Below, piece by piece: positions 1 to 9,695 of a stretch of 64,000 bases of DNA. The position numbers and the translations under genes are program-made. Location of the stretch: the NCBI RefSeq assembly GCF_900109645.1, contig NZ_FOBG01000001.1, positions 1,550,001 to 1,614,000 on the forward strand, read 5' to 3'. The notes under the pieces were generated by a model. That model was not told the origin of the DNA. It did no database searches and saw nothing but the letters and a program-made list of their open reading frames with translations. Numbering within the stretch: position 1 is the stretch's first letter; every line of letters begins with the position of its first letter. Source of the DNA: Duganella sp. CF402 (lineage in GTDB: Bacteria; Pseudomonadota; Gammaproteobacteria; Burkholderiales; Burkholderiaceae_D).

Positions 1-22
1 TGCGCCGCAGCATCGATAGTTC

Positions 23-50
23 TTTACAAATTTCGCAATCCCTTTAAACT
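23..50 (+). promoter_or_regulatory. Candidate sigma-70 promoter of the gntK cassette
   Basis: TTTACA at 23-28 and TAAACT at 45-50 are separated by 16 bases, a fair match to -35 and -10 boxes. Predicted transcription start is near 57, just before the operator at 60-73 and the gntK start at 79. Assigned by eye only. Confidence 0.4.
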
Positions 51-59
51 CGCCCCATC

Positions 60-73
60 TGTTAGCGCTATCA
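60..73 (+). promoter_or_regulatory. LacI-family type operator
   Basis: TGTTAGCGCTATCA is a near-perfect palindrome with the central GCGC typical of LacI/GalR-family operators for sugar pathways in proteobacteria. It lies just downstream of the predicted transcription start and 5 bases before the gntK ATG, a position suited to steric repression. No lacI-type gene is in the window; it may lie just upstream of base 1. Confidence 0.6.
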
Positions 74-78
74 TTCAT

Positions 79-591
79 ATGCTCAAAAGTATCAACATCA
101 AGCCAGTCCGCTGGGTCGTCATGGGTGTCAGCGGCTGCGGAAAAAGTTCGGTCGGATTGCAGCTTGCCGGGGCGCTCAGCGTGCCTTTCCTCGAGGGCGA
201 TAATTATCACTCGTTCGAGAACGTGGCCAAGATGACGGCCGGCGTGCCGCTCACCGATGCGGACCGCGCCGACTGGCTGTGGGCCCTGCACCGCGAAATC
301 CGCGAAGCGCGCCTCAAACACAACGGGCTGGTGCTGTCGTGTTCCTCGCTGAAGCGACGCTATCGCGACCTGCTGCGCAGCGCCGATCCGGAACTGCACT
401 TCGCCCATCTGGCCGGCCCGCGCGAACTGATCGCCGAGCGCATGTCGGCACGCCAGGACCACTACATGCCAACCACCCTGCTGGACAGTCAATTGGCCAC
501 GCTGGAACCGCTGCAGGACGACGAAGCCGGCGTTGTTCTGGACATCGCGCTCCAGCCGGCGGAATTGGTGCGACAAATTTTACGAACATAG
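79..591 (+). CDS. gntK: Gluconokinase
   Basis: Cytoplasmic kinase that converts D-gluconate and ATP to 6-phosphogluconate, feeding the Entner-Doudoroff or pentose phosphate pathway. The 170-residue length is normal for the GntK family. A Walker A loop GVSGCGKSS is at residues 16-24 and a family-typical EGDNYHS stretch follows about 20 residues later. The ATG at 79 has no strong ribosome binding site. It opens a cassette with a GPH transporter, a GH94 phosphorylase and a GH3 glucosidase. That context suggests its gluconate comes from phosphorolysis of an aldonate disaccharide rather than from free gluconate. A LacI-type operator overlaps its leader. Confidence 0.9.
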   Translation: MLKSINIKPVRWVVMGVSGCGKSSVGLQLAGALSVPFLEGDNYHSFENVAKMTAGVPLTDADRADWLWALHREIREARLKHNGLVLSCSSLKRRYRDLLRSADPELHFAHLAGPRELIAERMSARQDHYMPTTLLDSQLATLEPLQDDEAGVVLDIALQPAELVRQILRT

Positions 592-637
592 TTACCGCTA
601 TCAAAGAGCTCTCCCCGGAACCCTAACAAGTTCCGTT

Positions 638-667
638 CAGGCAGTGATACCCTTACTGCCTGTTTTT
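638..667 (+). terminator. Intrinsic terminator or attenuator between gntK and the transporter
   Basis: An 8-bp perfect stem (CAGGCAGT at 638-645, ACTGCCTG at 655-662) with a 9-base loop is followed by five T at 663-667. It ends only 8 bases before the transporter ATG at 676, in the space where a ribosome binding site would be. It may reduce readthrough from gntK or regulate the downstream genes. Confidence 0.7.
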
Positions 668-675
668 ACAAGCGT

Positions 676-2025
676 ATGAAGACCACCGTGAACAAACATT
701 TGACCTGGCGCGAAAAGATCAGCTACGGCATCGCCGACATGGGTTTCAATTTTTATTGGACCAATGTCGCGACCTTCCTGCTGATCTATTACACCGACAC
801 CTTCGGTATCTCGGCCGCCGCCGCCGCCTCGATGATGTTCACGATCAAGCTCATCAACGCATTCACCGACCCCATGATCGGCGCGGCGGCGGACCGCACC
901 AGCACGCGCTGGGGCAAGTTCCGCCCTTACCTGATCTGGGTTCCACTGCCGCTGGCCGGCGCGGCCTTCCTCACCTATACCACGCCCGACCTGTCGGAAG
1001 ACGGTAAACTGATCTGGGCCTACGGCACCTACCTGTGCATGATGGTGTGCTACACCTGCATCAACATCCCCTACAACGCCTTGTCCGGCGTGCTGTCGGC
1101 CGATGCGCAGGAGCGCTCCACCGTCAACGGCCTGCGCTTTATCTTCGCCTTCGCCGGCGGCACGCTGGTGACGGCGGCCACGCCGTGGCTGGTGCAGCAG
1201 CTGGGCGGCGGCAACGACAAACTGGGCTGGCAACTGACCATGCTGGCGTGGAGCGCCTTTGCCTCGGTGCTGTTCGTGCTCACCTTCCTCAACACGCGCG
1301 AGCGCATTGCGCCGCCGGCCGAGCAAAAGAGCAATGTGTGGCAGGACGTGCGCGACCTGTCGCAGAACCGGCCGTGGGTGGCGCTGTTCTTCCTGGCGCT
1401 GATCATCATGATCACCATCACGCTGCGCACCAGCAGCGCCGCCTACTATTTCAAATACGTGGTGGAGCGCCCGGACCTGATGGCGGGCTTTGTACCGGCC
1501 TATATGCTGGCTGCCGCCGCCGGCGCTTCGCTGACGCCGCTGATGACGCGCTTCGTCGACAAGCGCAAGCTGATGATGATCCTGATGACCATCACCGCCC
1601 TGCTCTCCTCGGCCTTCTTCTTCGTGCCGAAAGACCAGATCGCGCTGATGTTCGCGCTGCAGGTCGGCATGGGCCTGGCGCTGGGACCGAAGTCGCCGCT
1701 GGCCTTCTCCATGTACGCCGACACCGCCGACTACAACGAATGGCGCACCGGCCGCCGCGCCACCGCCATGACCTTCGCCGCCGCCACTTTCTCGCAGAAG
1801 CTGGGCACCGCCGTCGCGGTGGCAGTGATCGGCGCCATCTTCACCAGGCTTGGCTACGTCGCCAACGCCGCGCAGAGCGCGGTGTCGCAAGCCGGCATCG
1901 TGTGGCTGATGTCCTTTATTCCTGCCGCCTTCGCGCTGCTCGCGGTGGCGGTCATGTTCTTCTACAACCTCGATAACCACAAACTGCTGCAGATCCAGAA
2001 GGATCTTGAAGCGCGCAAATCCTGA
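676..2025 (+). CDS. GPH-family sugar:cation symporter (MFS)
   Basis: Inner-membrane secondary transporter of the glycoside-pentoside-hexuronide:cation symporter family (MFS_2, MelB/XynB-like). The 449 residues are mostly hydrophobic with about 12 predicted membrane segments. The N-terminus has the family-typical pattern [15 protein letters not shown], and the loop [14 protein letters not shown] matches the conserved RTxxxWGKFRPY motif after the second segment. The stop codon is 13 bases before the likely start of the GH94 gene, so the two are co-translated. Its likely cargo is a beta-glucosyl disaccharide or cellobionic acid, by context only. The start at 676 sits directly behind a terminator-like hairpin and lacks a good ribosome binding site; GTG at 688 is an alternative. 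Confidence 0.85.
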   Translation: MKTTVNKHLTWREKISYGIADMGFNFYWTNVATFLLIYYTDTFGISAAAAASMMFTIKLINAFTDPMIGAAADRTSTRWGKFRPYLIWVPLPLAGAAFLTYTTPDLSEDGKLIWAYGTYLCMMVCYTCINIPYNALSGVLSADAQERSTVNGLRFIFAFAGGTLVTAATPWLVQQLGGGNDKLGWQLTMLAWSAFASVLFVLTFLNTRERIAPPAEQKSNVWQDVRDLSQNRPWVALFFLALIIMITITLRTSSAAYYFKYVVERPDLMAGFVPAYMLAAAAGASLTPLMTRFVDKRKLMMILMTITALLSSAFFFVPKDQIALMFALQVGMGLALGPKSPLAFSMYADTADYNEWRTGRRATAMTFAAATFSQKLGTAVAVAVIGAIFTRLGYVANAAQSAVSQAGIVWLMSFIPAAFALLAVAVMFFYNLDNHKLLQIQKDLEARKS

Positions 2026-2038
2026 CGGAGAGATGTCT

Positions 2039-4408
2039 ATGTTACGCCCCACCCACAACGGCGATCGCTATGAGCTGACCAGCCCTACGGCCATGCCGCA
2101 AGCAGCAGGCTTCCTGTGGAATCAGAAGATGATGATCCAGATTACCTGCCGTGGTTACGCCACCGCGCAGTTCATGCAGCCGGAACCCGCCAAGTATGCG
2201 CACGCGCCGAACCTGGAAGCCAAGACCTTCATGCAGCCGGAGCAGAACTACTACGCGCACCATCCGGGCCGCTTCTTCTACATCAAGGATGAAGAGACGG
2301 GCGAACTGTTCTCGGCGCCGTATGAGCCGGTGCGCACGCCGGTGGATCGCTTCAATTTCTCGGTCGGCAAGAGCAATCTGGAATGGACCGTCGAGCAGCT
2401 CGGCGTCCGCGTGGAGCTGGTGCTTGGCCTGCCGGTGGCGGATGTGGTGGAACTGTGGTCGCTGCGTGTGACGAACATCTCGGGCCGCGCGCGCAAGCTC
2501 AGTGTCTATCCTTACTTCCCGATCGGCTACATGTCGTGGATGAACCAGTCCGGCGAATACCGCGCGGACCTGGGCGGCGTAGTGGCCAGCAGCGTCACGC
2601 CGTATCAGAAAGTGGCGGACTACTTCAAGCAGAAGGACTTCAAGGACAAAACCTACTTCCTGTGCGAGCAAGCGCCGGATGCATGGGAAGTGCGCCAGTC
2701 CGCCTTTGAAGGCGAAGGCACGCTGAATCGCCCGGCCGCCATCGACGCCGAACAACTGGGCGGCAGCGATGCGCGCTACGAAACGCCAACCGCCGCCGTG
2801 CAGTACCGCGTATCACTGGCCGACGGCGAAGCGCGCGATTACCGCTTCGTGTTCGGTCCAGCGTTCGATGACGCCGAGATCAAAGCCGTGCGCGCAAAAT
2901 ACCTGAGCGCCGAAGGCTTCAAAACCACCGCCGACGAATACGCTACCTACATCGCCGGCGGCCCTGGATGCCTGCGCATCGAAACGCCGGACGCGGAGCT
3001 CGACAACTTCGTCAACAACTGGCTGCCGCGCCAGGTGTTCTACCACGGCGACGTCAATCGCCTGAGCACCGATCCGCAAACGCGCAACTACCTGCAAGAC
3101 AATATGGGCATGAGCTTCATCAAGCCTAGCGTGATGCGCAAAGCCTTCCTGCACGCGCTGTCGCAGCAGGAAGCCAGCGGCGCCATGCCGGACGGGATCT
3201 TGCTGGCCGAAGGAGCGGAGCTCAAATACATCAACCAGGTGCCGCACACCGACCACTGCGTGTGGCTGCCGGTGGCGCTCAAGGTCTACCTCGATGAAAC
3301 CGGCGACTACGACATCCTCAACGAAGATGTAGTCGGCGCCGAAAGCGGCGTCGCCCTCACCGTCTCCGAGCGCGTGAGCAGCGCGATGGACTGGCTGCTG
3401 CAAGCGCGCGACAAGCGTGGCCTCAGTTACATCGCACAAGGCGACTGGTGCGACCCGATGAACATGGTCGGATACAAAGGCCGTGGCGTGTCCGGCTGGC
3501 TGACCGTTGCCACTGCCTATGCGCTCAACCTGTGGGCCGAGATTTGCGAAACCACCGGCGCCAGTTCCTCGCTGGCCGAAAGCGCGAAGCACTTCCGCGC
3601 CGGAGCGCGCAACGTCAACCGCGCCGCCAACGAACACCTGTGGGACGGTGACTGGTTCGCACGCGGCATCACCGACGACGACGTGGTGTTCGGCACCAGC
3701 AAGGACAAGGAAGGCCGCATCTGGCTTAACCCGCAAGCCTGGGCCATCCTCGGCGGCGCCGCCAACGCCGGCCAGCGCGCCGCGATGCTGGCGCAGATCG
3801 ACGCGCAGCTGTGCACCCCGTACGGCGTGCAGATGTTCGCGCCACCGTTCAGCGCCATGCGCGACGATGTCGGCCGCGTGACGCAGAAGCATCCAGGATC
3901 GGCGGAGAACGGCGCGGTCTACAACCATGCCGCCGTGTTCTACATCCACAGCCTGTACACCATCGGTGAAAGCGACCGCGCCTACACGCTGCTGCGCCAG
4001 ATGCTGCCCGGCCCGAGCGAGGCGGATTACCTGCAGCGCGGCCAGCTGCCGGTGTTCATCCCCAACTACTATCGCGGCGCCTACCACGAGTATCCGCGCA
4101 CGGCAGGCCGTTCCAGCCAGCTGTTCAACACCGGCACGGTGTCTTGGGCTTATCAGTGCTTCATCGAAGGCCTGTGCGGTTTGAAGGGTTGCAGCGACGG
4201 CCTGGCCATCAAGCCGCAACTGCCGTCGCACTGGGACGGCATGAAGGTGGTGCGCCAGTTCCGTCACGCGACTTTCAATGTGTCTATACAACGTGCCGAC
4301 GTCAGCGAAATACAGGTCTGGCATGAAGGTAGGTGTTTGACTGAAAACGTTTTCACCGGTATCGTTGCGGGCGGAGCATATGCGCTGGAGGTCTTGATTC
4401 CGCGCTGA
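2039..4408 (+). CDS. GH94 glycoside phosphorylase, probable cellobionic acid phosphorylase
   Basis: Cytoplasmic inverting phosphorylase of glycoside hydrolase family 94, about 789 residues without a signal peptide. The catalytic-region motif [11 protein letters not shown] is present; its second Asp (residue 472 from this start) is the expected general acid. I chose ATG 2039 because GGAG at 2027-2030 lies 8 bases upstream; ATG 2033 is too close. GH94 enzymes split beta-glucosides with phosphate to alpha-glucose-1-phosphate. The neighbouring gluconokinase points to gluconate as the second product, as in cellobionic acid phosphorylases, whose length and Cys-containing GDWCD motif also fit. Cellobiose or another beta-glucoside as substrate cannot be excluded from sequence. 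Confidence 0.75.
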   Translation: MLRPTHNGDRYELTSPTAMPQAAGFLWNQKMMIQITCRGYATAQFMQPEPAKYAHAPNLEAKTFMQPEQNYYAHHPGRFFYIKDEETGELFSAPYEPVRTPVDRFNFSVGKSNLEWTVEQLGVRVELVLGLPVADVVELWSLRVTNISGRARKLSVYPYFPIGYMSWMNQSGEYRADLGGVVASSVTPYQKVADYFKQKDFKDKTYFLCEQAPDAWEVRQSAFEGEGTLNRPAAIDAEQLGGSDARYETPTAAVQYRVSLADGEARDYRFVFGPAFDDAEIKAVRAKYLSAEGFKTTADEYATYIAGGPGCLRIETPDAELDNFVNNWLPRQVFYHGDVNRLSTDPQTRNYLQDNMGMSFIKPSVMRKAFLHALSQQEASGAMPDGILLAEGAELKYINQVPHTDHCVWLPVALKVYLDETGDYDILNEDVVGAESGVALTVSERVSSAMDWLLQARDKRGLSYIAQGDWCDPMNMVGYKGRGVSGWLTVATAYALNLWAEICETTGASSSLAESAKHFRAGARNVNRAANEHLWDGDWFARGITDDDVVFGTSKDKEGRIWLNPQAWAILGGAANAGQRAAMLAQIDAQLCTPYGVQMFAPPFSAMRDDVGRVTQKHPGSAENGAVYNHAAVFYIHSLYTIGESDRAYTLLRQMLPGPSEADYLQRGQLPVFIPNYYRGAYHEYPRTAGRSSQLFNTGTVSWAYQCFIEGLCGLKGCSDGLAIKPQLPSHWDGMKVVRQFRHATFNVSIQRADVSEIQVWHEGRCLTENVFTGIVAGGAYALEVLIPR

Positions 4409-4445
4409 AGATTGATTGACTAAAACTATAAGGACACTGCATCAA

Positions 4446-6692
4446 ATGAAAAAGCGTCTCTGGCTGTCTCTGGCACTGGCTTATCCACTCATGTTGACCG
4501 GCGCCGCGCACGCCGCAGACGCTGACAAACCTTGGTTGAATCCGGCGCTATCGCCGGATGTGCGCGCCGACCAGCTGGTCAAGGCGATGACGCTGGATGA
4601 AAAAATCCAGACCGTGTTCGCCTACTTCTCGACCGAGTTCACGCCGAAGAAATTCGAGCAGCCGAAAGAAGGCCGTCCTGATTCGGCCGGCTGGGTGCCG
4701 GGCATTCCGCGCCTGGGCCTGCCGTCGCAGTGGCAGTCGGACGCTGGCGTCGGCGTTGCCACGCAAGCTGTGTCGAAGAAGCCATACGAGCGCACCTCCC
4801 TGCCGTCGGGCATCGCTACCGCCGCCACCTGGAATCCGAAAGTCGCCTTCGCCGGCGGCGCCATGATCGGCAGCGAAGCGCGCAGCACCGGCTTCAACGT
4901 CCAACTGGCAGGCGGCGTCAACCTGCTGCGCGAACCGCGCAACGGCCGTAACTTCGAATACGGCGGTGAAGACCCGCTGCTGGCCGGCATCATGGTCGGC
5001 GAGCAGATTCGCGGCATCCAGTCGAACCACATGATTTCGACGGTCAAGCACTACGCCTTCAACGACCAGGAAACCAACCGCAACCACGTCAACGTCAAGA
5101 TCGACGACAAGGCCGGCCGCATGTCGGACCTGTTGGCGATGCAGTTCGCCATCGAGCGCGGCCAGCCTGGCTCGGTGATGTGCGCCTACAACCGCATCAA
5201 CGGCGACTACGCCTGCGAGAACGACTACCTGCTGAACCAGGTCCTGAAGCAGGACTGGAAATATCCCGGCTATGTGATGTCGGACTGGGGCGCGACCCAC
5301 TCCACCATCCCTGCCGCGCTGCGCGGCCTGGACCAGCAGTCCGGCTGGCCGTTCGATAAATCGGACTACTTCAACGGTGCCCTGAAAGAAGCCGTGGTCA
5401 ACCGCCACGTGCCGGAAGCGCGCCTGGACGACATGGTCAAGCGCATCACCCGCACCATGTTCGCCAACGGCCTGGTCGAACATCCGGTGACCGCGCCGAC
5501 CTCGGCCGACGCCGGCATCGACTTCGCTGCTCACGGCAAGATCACCCAGGCCGACGCCGAAGAAGCCATCGTCCTGCTGAAGAACCACAACGACCTGCTG
5601 CCGCTGGCGGCCAGCGTGCGCAGCATCGCCATCATCGGCGGCCACGCCAATGTGGGCGTGCTGTCGGGCGGCGGTTCGGCGCAGGTGTACCCGATCGGCG
5701 GCTCGGCCGTGCCGAACGAAGGCCCGGCCTACTTCCCCGGTCCTATCGTCTACCACCGCTCGTCGCCGATGGGCGAACTGGCCAAGCTGAGCAAAGCCAA
5801 GCTGAGCTACAACGACGGCAAGGATCTGGCCGCCGCCGCCAAGCTGGCCGCCAGCAGCGACGTGGTGATCGTGTTCGCCAACCAGTGGCTGGCCGAAAGC
5901 TTCGACGCCGAAGACCTGAACCTGCCGAACAAGCAGGACGCCCTGATCGAAGCGGTTGCCAAGGCCAACGCCAAGACCGTGGTGGTACTGCAAACCGGCG
6001 GTCCGGTGGTCATGCCGTGGCTGAACAAGGTTGGCGCCGTGCTGGAAGCCTGGTATCCGGGCACCAGCGGCGGCGCCGCGATTGCGCGCGTGCTGAACGG
6101 CGACGTGAATCCGTCCGGCCGCCTGCCTGCCACCTTCCCTGCTTCGCTGGCGCAGCTGCCGCGTCCGGTACTGGATGGCGACGCCAAGACCAAGGATGAG
6201 AACATCATCGAGAAGATCACTACCGACTACAACATCGAAGGTGCGGCAGTCGGCTACAAGTGGTTCGACCTGAAAGGCCACAAGCCGCTGTTCCCGTTCG
6301 GCTATGGCCTGTCGTACACCAGCTTCGCGTATGAAGGCTTGAGCGCCAAGGCGGCGGGCACCGGCATCGAAGTCTCGTTCAGCATCAAGAACACCGGCAA
6401 GCGCGACGGCAAGGCCGTGGGCCAGGTCTACGTGTCGTCGCTGGCCGGCGGCTGGGAAGCGCCCAAGCGTCTCGGCGGCTGGGACAAGCTGGACCTGAAG
6501 GCCGGCGCCAGCGGCAACGCCACCGTGAAGATCGACCCGCGCCTGCTGGGCGTGTACGACAGCGCCAGCAAGACCTGGAAAATCGCCGCCGGCGAGTACC
6601 TGGTCACGCTGGCCGAGTCGGCCGGCGCCAAGCCAGCGGCCAGCGTCAAGGTCAAGCTGGATGCGCGCACCGTGGACGTCAACGGCCGCTGA
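4446..6692 (+). CDS. Exported GH3 beta-glucosidase
   Basis: Glycoside hydrolase family 3 enzyme, about 748 residues, releasing glucose from beta-glucosides such as cello-oligosaccharides. ATG 4446 is preferred over an upstream in-frame codon: AGGA at 4431-4434 is well placed and the product begins with a signal peptide (MKKRLWLSLALAY, cleavage near AHAADA). The N-terminal barrel contains MSDWGATHS, whose Asp280 is the expected nucleophile. The second alpha/beta domain and a C-terminal fibronectin-III-like domain (about residues 640-720) follow, the usual GH3 layout. It is the last gene of the cassette and would act in the periplasm upstream of the transporter. It ends convergently, 3 bases from the next gene. 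Confidence 0.88.
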   Translation: MKKRLWLSLALAYPLMLTGAAHAADADKPWLNPALSPDVRADQLVKAMTLDEKIQTVFAYFSTEFTPKKFEQPKEGRPDSAGWVPGIPRLGLPSQWQSDAGVGVATQAVSKKPYERTSLPSGIATAATWNPKVAFAGGAMIGSEARSTGFNVQLAGGVNLLREPRNGRNFEYGGEDPLLAGIMVGEQIRGIQSNHMISTVKHYAFNDQETNRNHVNVKIDDKAGRMSDLLAMQFAIERGQPGSVMCAYNRINGDYACENDYLLNQVLKQDWKYPGYVMSDWGATHSTIPAALRGLDQQSGWPFDKSDYFNGALKEAVVNRHVPEARLDDMVKRITRTMFANGLVEHPVTAPTSADAGIDFAAHGKITQADAEEAIVLLKNHNDLLPLAASVRSIAIIGGHANVGVLSGGGSAQVYPIGGSAVPNEGPAYFPGPIVYHRSSPMGELAKLSKAKLSYNDGKDLAAAAKLAASSDVVIVFANQWLAESFDAEDLNLPNKQDALIEAVAKANAKTVVVLQTGGPVVMPWLNKVGAVLEAWYPGTSGGAAIARVLNGDVNPSGRLPATFPASLAQLPRPVLDGDAKTKDENIIEKITTDYNIEGAAVGYKWFDLKGHKPLFPFGYGLSYTSFAYEGLSAKAAGTGIEVSFSIKNTGKRDGKAVGQVYVSSLAGGWEAPKRLGGWDKLDLKAGASGNATVKIDPRLLGVYDSASKTWKIAAGEYLVTLAESAGAKPAASVKVKLDARTVDVNGR

Positions 6693-6695
6693 TCT

Positions 6696-7532
6696 TCACT
6701 CGGGCGTGGACAGGCTGTTCAACAACGGCCCCACGCCCGGCTTGAAGGTGCGCCTGACGGTGGCTTCATCGATATAGCGCGAGTAGTAGCCGAGCACCAG
6801 TTGCTCGGCCACCATCCCTTTCAGGACCGAGGCATAAAACTGGCGCGTGCGCGTCGGCACTGTGCTCTTCGAAACATAGATACCGGTAACGCGCGGCGTC
6901 GCTTCCGCAATCGGTATCACCACACTGTTCTTCAGCTTCCCGTCTTTCAGGTATTTCGCGTAGATTGCCGCCGTGGCGATGGTGCCGTCGGCGCGGCCCA
7001 TTTCCAGCTTGCCGAACACGGTTTCGAAATCATTCACCACTTCCAGCCGGCCGGCGGAGGCCAGCAGCGCCAGTTGCGTCTCGACGGCGCTATCGTAGAC
7101 CAGGCCGCGCGTGACGTTGAGCCGCCCGCCGCCCCGTTCGACAAACTCGCTGAGGCTGGCATAGCTGCGGCTCGGCGCTTCACGCAGGATCAAATCGTAT
7201 TGCAGGTAGGCGTAAGGCAGGTGGCGGGCGTAGGCGTCGCGCTCCGGGGTGCGGAACGCGCCCATCGCCATGTCGACGTGGCCGGACTGCAGTTCCACAA
7301 ACAGGCGCTGGCGCGGAAACCAGTGGAACTCAAACTTGCAGCCGGAACGCCGCGCCATTTCGTTGATGACATCCACCGCGATGCCGACGATGCGGCCGTT
7401 CTCGCGATAGGAGCCATAGCCGAGGTCGCTAAGGCCGACACGGGTAACCGGAGGGCAAACCTCCCCGGCCTGGGCGGAAGGCAGGCAGCAGGACAGCGCG
7501 GCAATCACAAGCAAGCGATGGCATCTCATCAT
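6696..7532 (-). CDS. Periplasmic solute-binding protein, family 3 (SBP_bac_3)
   Basis: 278-residue exported protein with a signal peptide (hydrophobic stretch LLVIAALSCCLPSAQAG). The mature part has features of amino-acid-type solute-binding proteins: VDVINEMARRSGCKFEF and a middle FGKLEMGRADGTIATAAIY region. No permease or ATPase gene is adjacent, so it is an orphan. Such orphans in this clade are often annotated as transporter substrate-binding or polar amino-acid-binding proteins and may serve sensing. The ligand is unknown. Two consecutive ATG codons (7532 and 7529) are possible starts, with an AAGAG site upstream. Confidence 0.75.
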   Translation of the reverse strand: MMRCHRLLVIAALSCCLPSAQAGEVCPPVTRVGLSDLGYGSYRENGRIVGIAVDVINEMARRSGCKFEFHWFPRQRLFVELQSGHVDMAMGAFRTPERDAYARHLPYAYLQYDLILREAPSRSYASLSEFVERGGGRLNVTRGLVYDSAVETQLALLASAGRLEVVNDFETVFGKLEMGRADGTIATAAIYAKYLKDGKLKNSVVIPIAEATPRVTGIYVSKSTVPTRTRQFYASVLKGMVAEQLVLGYYSRYIDEATVRRTFKPGVGPLLNSLSTPE

Positions 7533-7631
7533 AAACTCTTCGCAGATGGTAATGATGAGTGTATCTTAGGTTGCACATGGGAAGCGAGGAAGCCCCATCC
7601 CCGCAAACCCACTTTGCAACACTGCAAGGGC

Positions 7632-7919
7632 TTACGCCGCAGGTTTTTTGCGGCGGCGGCGGGCGTTCTTGGGGTCGGCGATCAGGGGGCGGTAGAGTTC
7701 GATGCGGTCGTGCCCGCGCAGGACGGTGTCGCGCGGTTTTTTCTTGGCGTAGATGCCGGTTTCGAGTGCGGCCACGTCCACGTCGGGCATGGCTTGTTGC
7801 AGGCCGCTCAAGGCGATGGCCTGCTCGATCGTTGTGCCGGGCGGGACTTGCAAGGCACGCAGGAATTGCGTCGCCTCGCTGGCGTAGCACACCTGGATGT
7901 TGATGGTCTCAGCCGCCAT
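7632..7919 (-). CDS. rnfH: RnfH family ubiquitin-like protein
   Basis: 95-residue protein of the RnfH/YfjF family with a beta-grasp fold. Typical features are INIQVCYASEATQFLRALQVPPGTTIEQAI near the start and GIYAKKKPRDTVLRGHDRIE in the middle; the C-terminus is a basic tail (NARRRRKKPAA). I chose ATG 7919 because it begins exactly at the conserved N-terminus; it overlaps the end of ratA by 11 bases, so the two are translationally coupled. ratA-rnfH is a common pair in proteobacteria. The biochemical role of RnfH remains poorly defined. Confidence 0.85.
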   Translation of the reverse strand: MAAETINIQVCYASEATQFLRALQVPPGTTIEQAIALSGLQQAMPDVDVAALETGIYAKKKPRDTVLRGHDRIELYRPLIADPKNARRRRKKPAA

Positions 7920-8343
7920 ACACTGTTTCCGCCCGTTTGCAGAAGGAATCCACCATGCTGTTGGCGATGATCCCGAACACCGGCCCCACCAGCTTGGCCA
8001 GCAGGGCACTGGAGAACTCATAGTGCAGGTCGAGGTCGATCTTGCAGGCGTCCTCGCGCAGCGCTTTGAAGGTCCAGGTGCCGTCCAGGCACTTGAAAGG
8101 ACCGTCCACCAGCTTCATCTTGATGGAGCTCGACGGCGTGTTGTCATTGGCCGTCGTGAAGCTTTGCTTGACGCCGTGGTAGTTGATGCCGACGCTGGCC
8201 ACCACCGTATCGCCATTGCGCTCCTTGATCTCAACACCACCGCACCACGGCAAGAATTTGGGATAGTCCTCGATCGCAGCCACCAGATCGAACATTTGCT
8301 GGGCGCTGTAAGCGAGTAAAACTGATTTGTGTACTACTGCCAT
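7909..8343 (-). CDS. ratA: RatA / YfjG-type START-fold protein
   Basis: 144-residue single-domain protein of the polyketide cyclase / COQ10-like START superfamily. The N-terminus HKSVLLAYSAQQMFDLVAAI, the central DYPKFLPWCGGVEI and the C-terminal SMVDSFCKRAETVYGG match the YfjG/RatA family. E. coli RatA was described as a ribosome-associating toxin. Homology to COQ10 also suggests a role in ubiquinone handling, so a toxin role should not be assumed. It is divergent from smpB with about 74 bases between and overlaps rnfH, the standard arrangement. Confidence 0.85.
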   Translation of the reverse strand: MAVVHKSVLLAYSAQQMFDLVAAIEDYPKFLPWCGGVEIKERNGDTVVASVGINYHGVKQSFTTANDNTPSSSIKMKLVDGPFKCLDGTWTFKALREDACKIDLDLHYEFSSALLAKLVGPVFGIIANSMVDSFCKRAETVYGG

Positions 8344-8417
8344 TGTCTAACCATTTGCTATGATGTTGAATTATTCGCGCTTCGGGCGCGCAGCAGTAGT
8401 TTAACCGATACCATCTC

Positions 8418-8867
8418 ATGACCATAGCCGATAACAAAAAAGCCTTTTTTGACTACTTCATCGAAGACCGCTATGAAGCGGGCATCGTGCTGGAAGGGTG
8501 GGAAGTCAAGGCCATCCGCGACAACAAGGTGCAAATCAAGGAAGCCTACGTCACCATCAAGGGCGACGAGCTGTACCTGTTCGGCGCCCACATCAGCGCC
8601 CTGCCGACCGCCTCCACCCACATCAGCCCGGAAGCCGTGCGCACCCGCAAGCTGCTGCTGCACCGCGAACAGATCGACAAACTGATCGGCAAAGTGGTGC
8701 GCGCCGGCTACACCCTGGTGCCGCTCAACCTGCACTTCAAGGGCGGCCGTGTGAAATGTGAAATCGGCCTCGCCAAGGGCAAGAAAATGCATGACAAGCG
8801 TGCTACCGAGAAAGATCGCGACGGCAAGCGCGAAGTGGCGGCCGCGATGAAAACCCATCGCCGCTAA
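8418..8867 (+). CDS. smpB: SsrA-binding protein SmpB
   Basis: 149-residue RNA-binding protein required for trans-translation: it brings tmRNA to stalled ribosomes. The N-terminal [20 protein letters not shown], central [19 protein letters not shown] and the basic C-terminal tail ([19 protein letters not shown]) are hallmark segments, and the length is normal. It is transcribed alone, divergent from ratA, and is followed by a strong intrinsic terminator. No ssrA gene is seen in the window. Confidence 0.97.
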   Translation: MTIADNKKAFFDYFIEDRYEAGIVLEGWEVKAIRDNKVQIKEAYVTIKGDELYLFGAHISALPTASTHISPEAVRTRKLLLHREQIDKLIGKVVRAGYTLVPLNLHFKGGRVKCEIGLAKGKKMHDKRATEKDRDGKREVAAAMKTHRR

Positions 8868-8887
8868 AACTGTTGCGCACTCTGTAC

Positions 8888-8915
8888 AAAACCCGGTCCC
8901 GTACCGGGTTTTTTA
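8888..8915 (+). terminator. Intrinsic terminator of smpB
   Basis: AAACCCGGT and ACCGGGTTT form a 9-bp stem with a 5-base loop, followed by a run of T through about 8914. It begins 20 bases after the smpB stop. Confidence 0.85.
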
Positions 8916-9002
8916 TTGCGTAGACAATTTCTAATTAGAAACATCCATGCTAAACTGGGTGGAGAACGATTTTACATTCGCACCTTTGACGACGAGGCAA
9001 TT

Positions 9003-9695
9003 ATGGCGCTGAAAACTGCAATGGCTGTGGCAGCCGGACTCCTGCTGGCAGGATGCGCGGCGCGCTACACGCCGACCCCGCTGGCCGCCAACTTCCCCAC
9101 CACCAAGCAAGCCAAGCTGCAAGCGGCTTACCACTGGGGCGTCATCTCCGACAATATCGAAAAAGGCGTGGCCGCCGAGCTGAAGAAGAGCCCGCCGCGA
9201 CCGGTCTACATCAATGAACCGAAAGACCCGACGCCGTTCCAGCGCGCGCTGGCGACCCAGCTGACCACTTCGCTGGTGAATGACGGCTACGTGGTGTCGC
9301 GCAGCCCGGCCGGATCGCTCAAGGTGGACATGGATGTGCAGGCAGTGACCTTCTCCGCCAACCGTCCGCAATACCGCTACCACGGCGAGCGCGCCATCCT
9401 TGGCGCCGGCGTCTGGCTGCTGAGCGAGATCGAAGCGCCAGCCCTGCTCAACGTGGCCGCCGGCGCCGGCGCATGGGATGCCTACGACTGGTTCAACGCC
9501 CAGTTCGCACCGGGCGCGACGCCGAAGACCGAGATCATCGTCACCGTGTCGGTATCGGACCAATACCGTTTCCTGGCGCGCAGCACCTCGGCCTACTACG
9601 TGGCCGACAGCGACCGCGTGTTGTATGGCATTGTCGATCCCAAGCCTGAAGAACCTAAACTGACCCGTACCTTCCAGGTACGCGGAGACATGTAA
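9003..9695 (+). CDS. Outer-membrane lipoprotein of unknown function
   Basis: 230-residue protein with a lipoprotein signal peptide: MALKTAMAVAAGLLLAGC ends in lipobox LLAGC with Cys18 as the lipidated residue. ATG 9003 is chosen because it directly precedes this signal. The mature part includes KDPTPFQRALATQLTTSLVNDGYVV, a pattern of small lipoproteins with a two-layer alpha/beta fold, and a region rich in Tyr/Arg. Its stop overlaps the start of the next lipoprotein gene (TAATG), so the two form one translational unit and probably work together. I do not recognise a specific function. Confidence 0.8.
   Translation: MALKTAMAVAAGLLLAGCAARYTPTPLAANFPTTKQAKLQAAYHWGVISDNIEKGVAAELKKSPPRPVYINEPKDPTPFQRALATQLTTSLVNDGYVVSRSPAGSLKVDMDVQAVTFSANRPQYRYHGERAILGAGVWLLSEIEAPALLNVAAGAGAWDAYDWFNAQFAPGATPKTEIIVTVSVSDQYRFLARSTSAYYVADSDRVLYGIVDPKPEEPKLTRTFQVRGDM

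Noticed and set aside
637..2058. 473-codon open frame opposite the GPH transporter
   Set aside because: Low-complexity Gly/Arg/His-rich translation typical of antisense GC-rich frames.
7909..8343. RatA plus RnfH as a toxin-antitoxin pair
   Set aside because: The pair is a conserved core-genome arrangement and the COQ10-like fold suggests a housekeeping role; a toxin-antitoxin label is not supported by this sequence.
8916..9002. Upstream extension of the first lipoprotein and a sigma-28-like promoter (TAAA...GATT)
   Set aside because: The extension would hide the lipobox signal, and the spacing between the TAAA and GATT elements is too short for a flagellar promoter.
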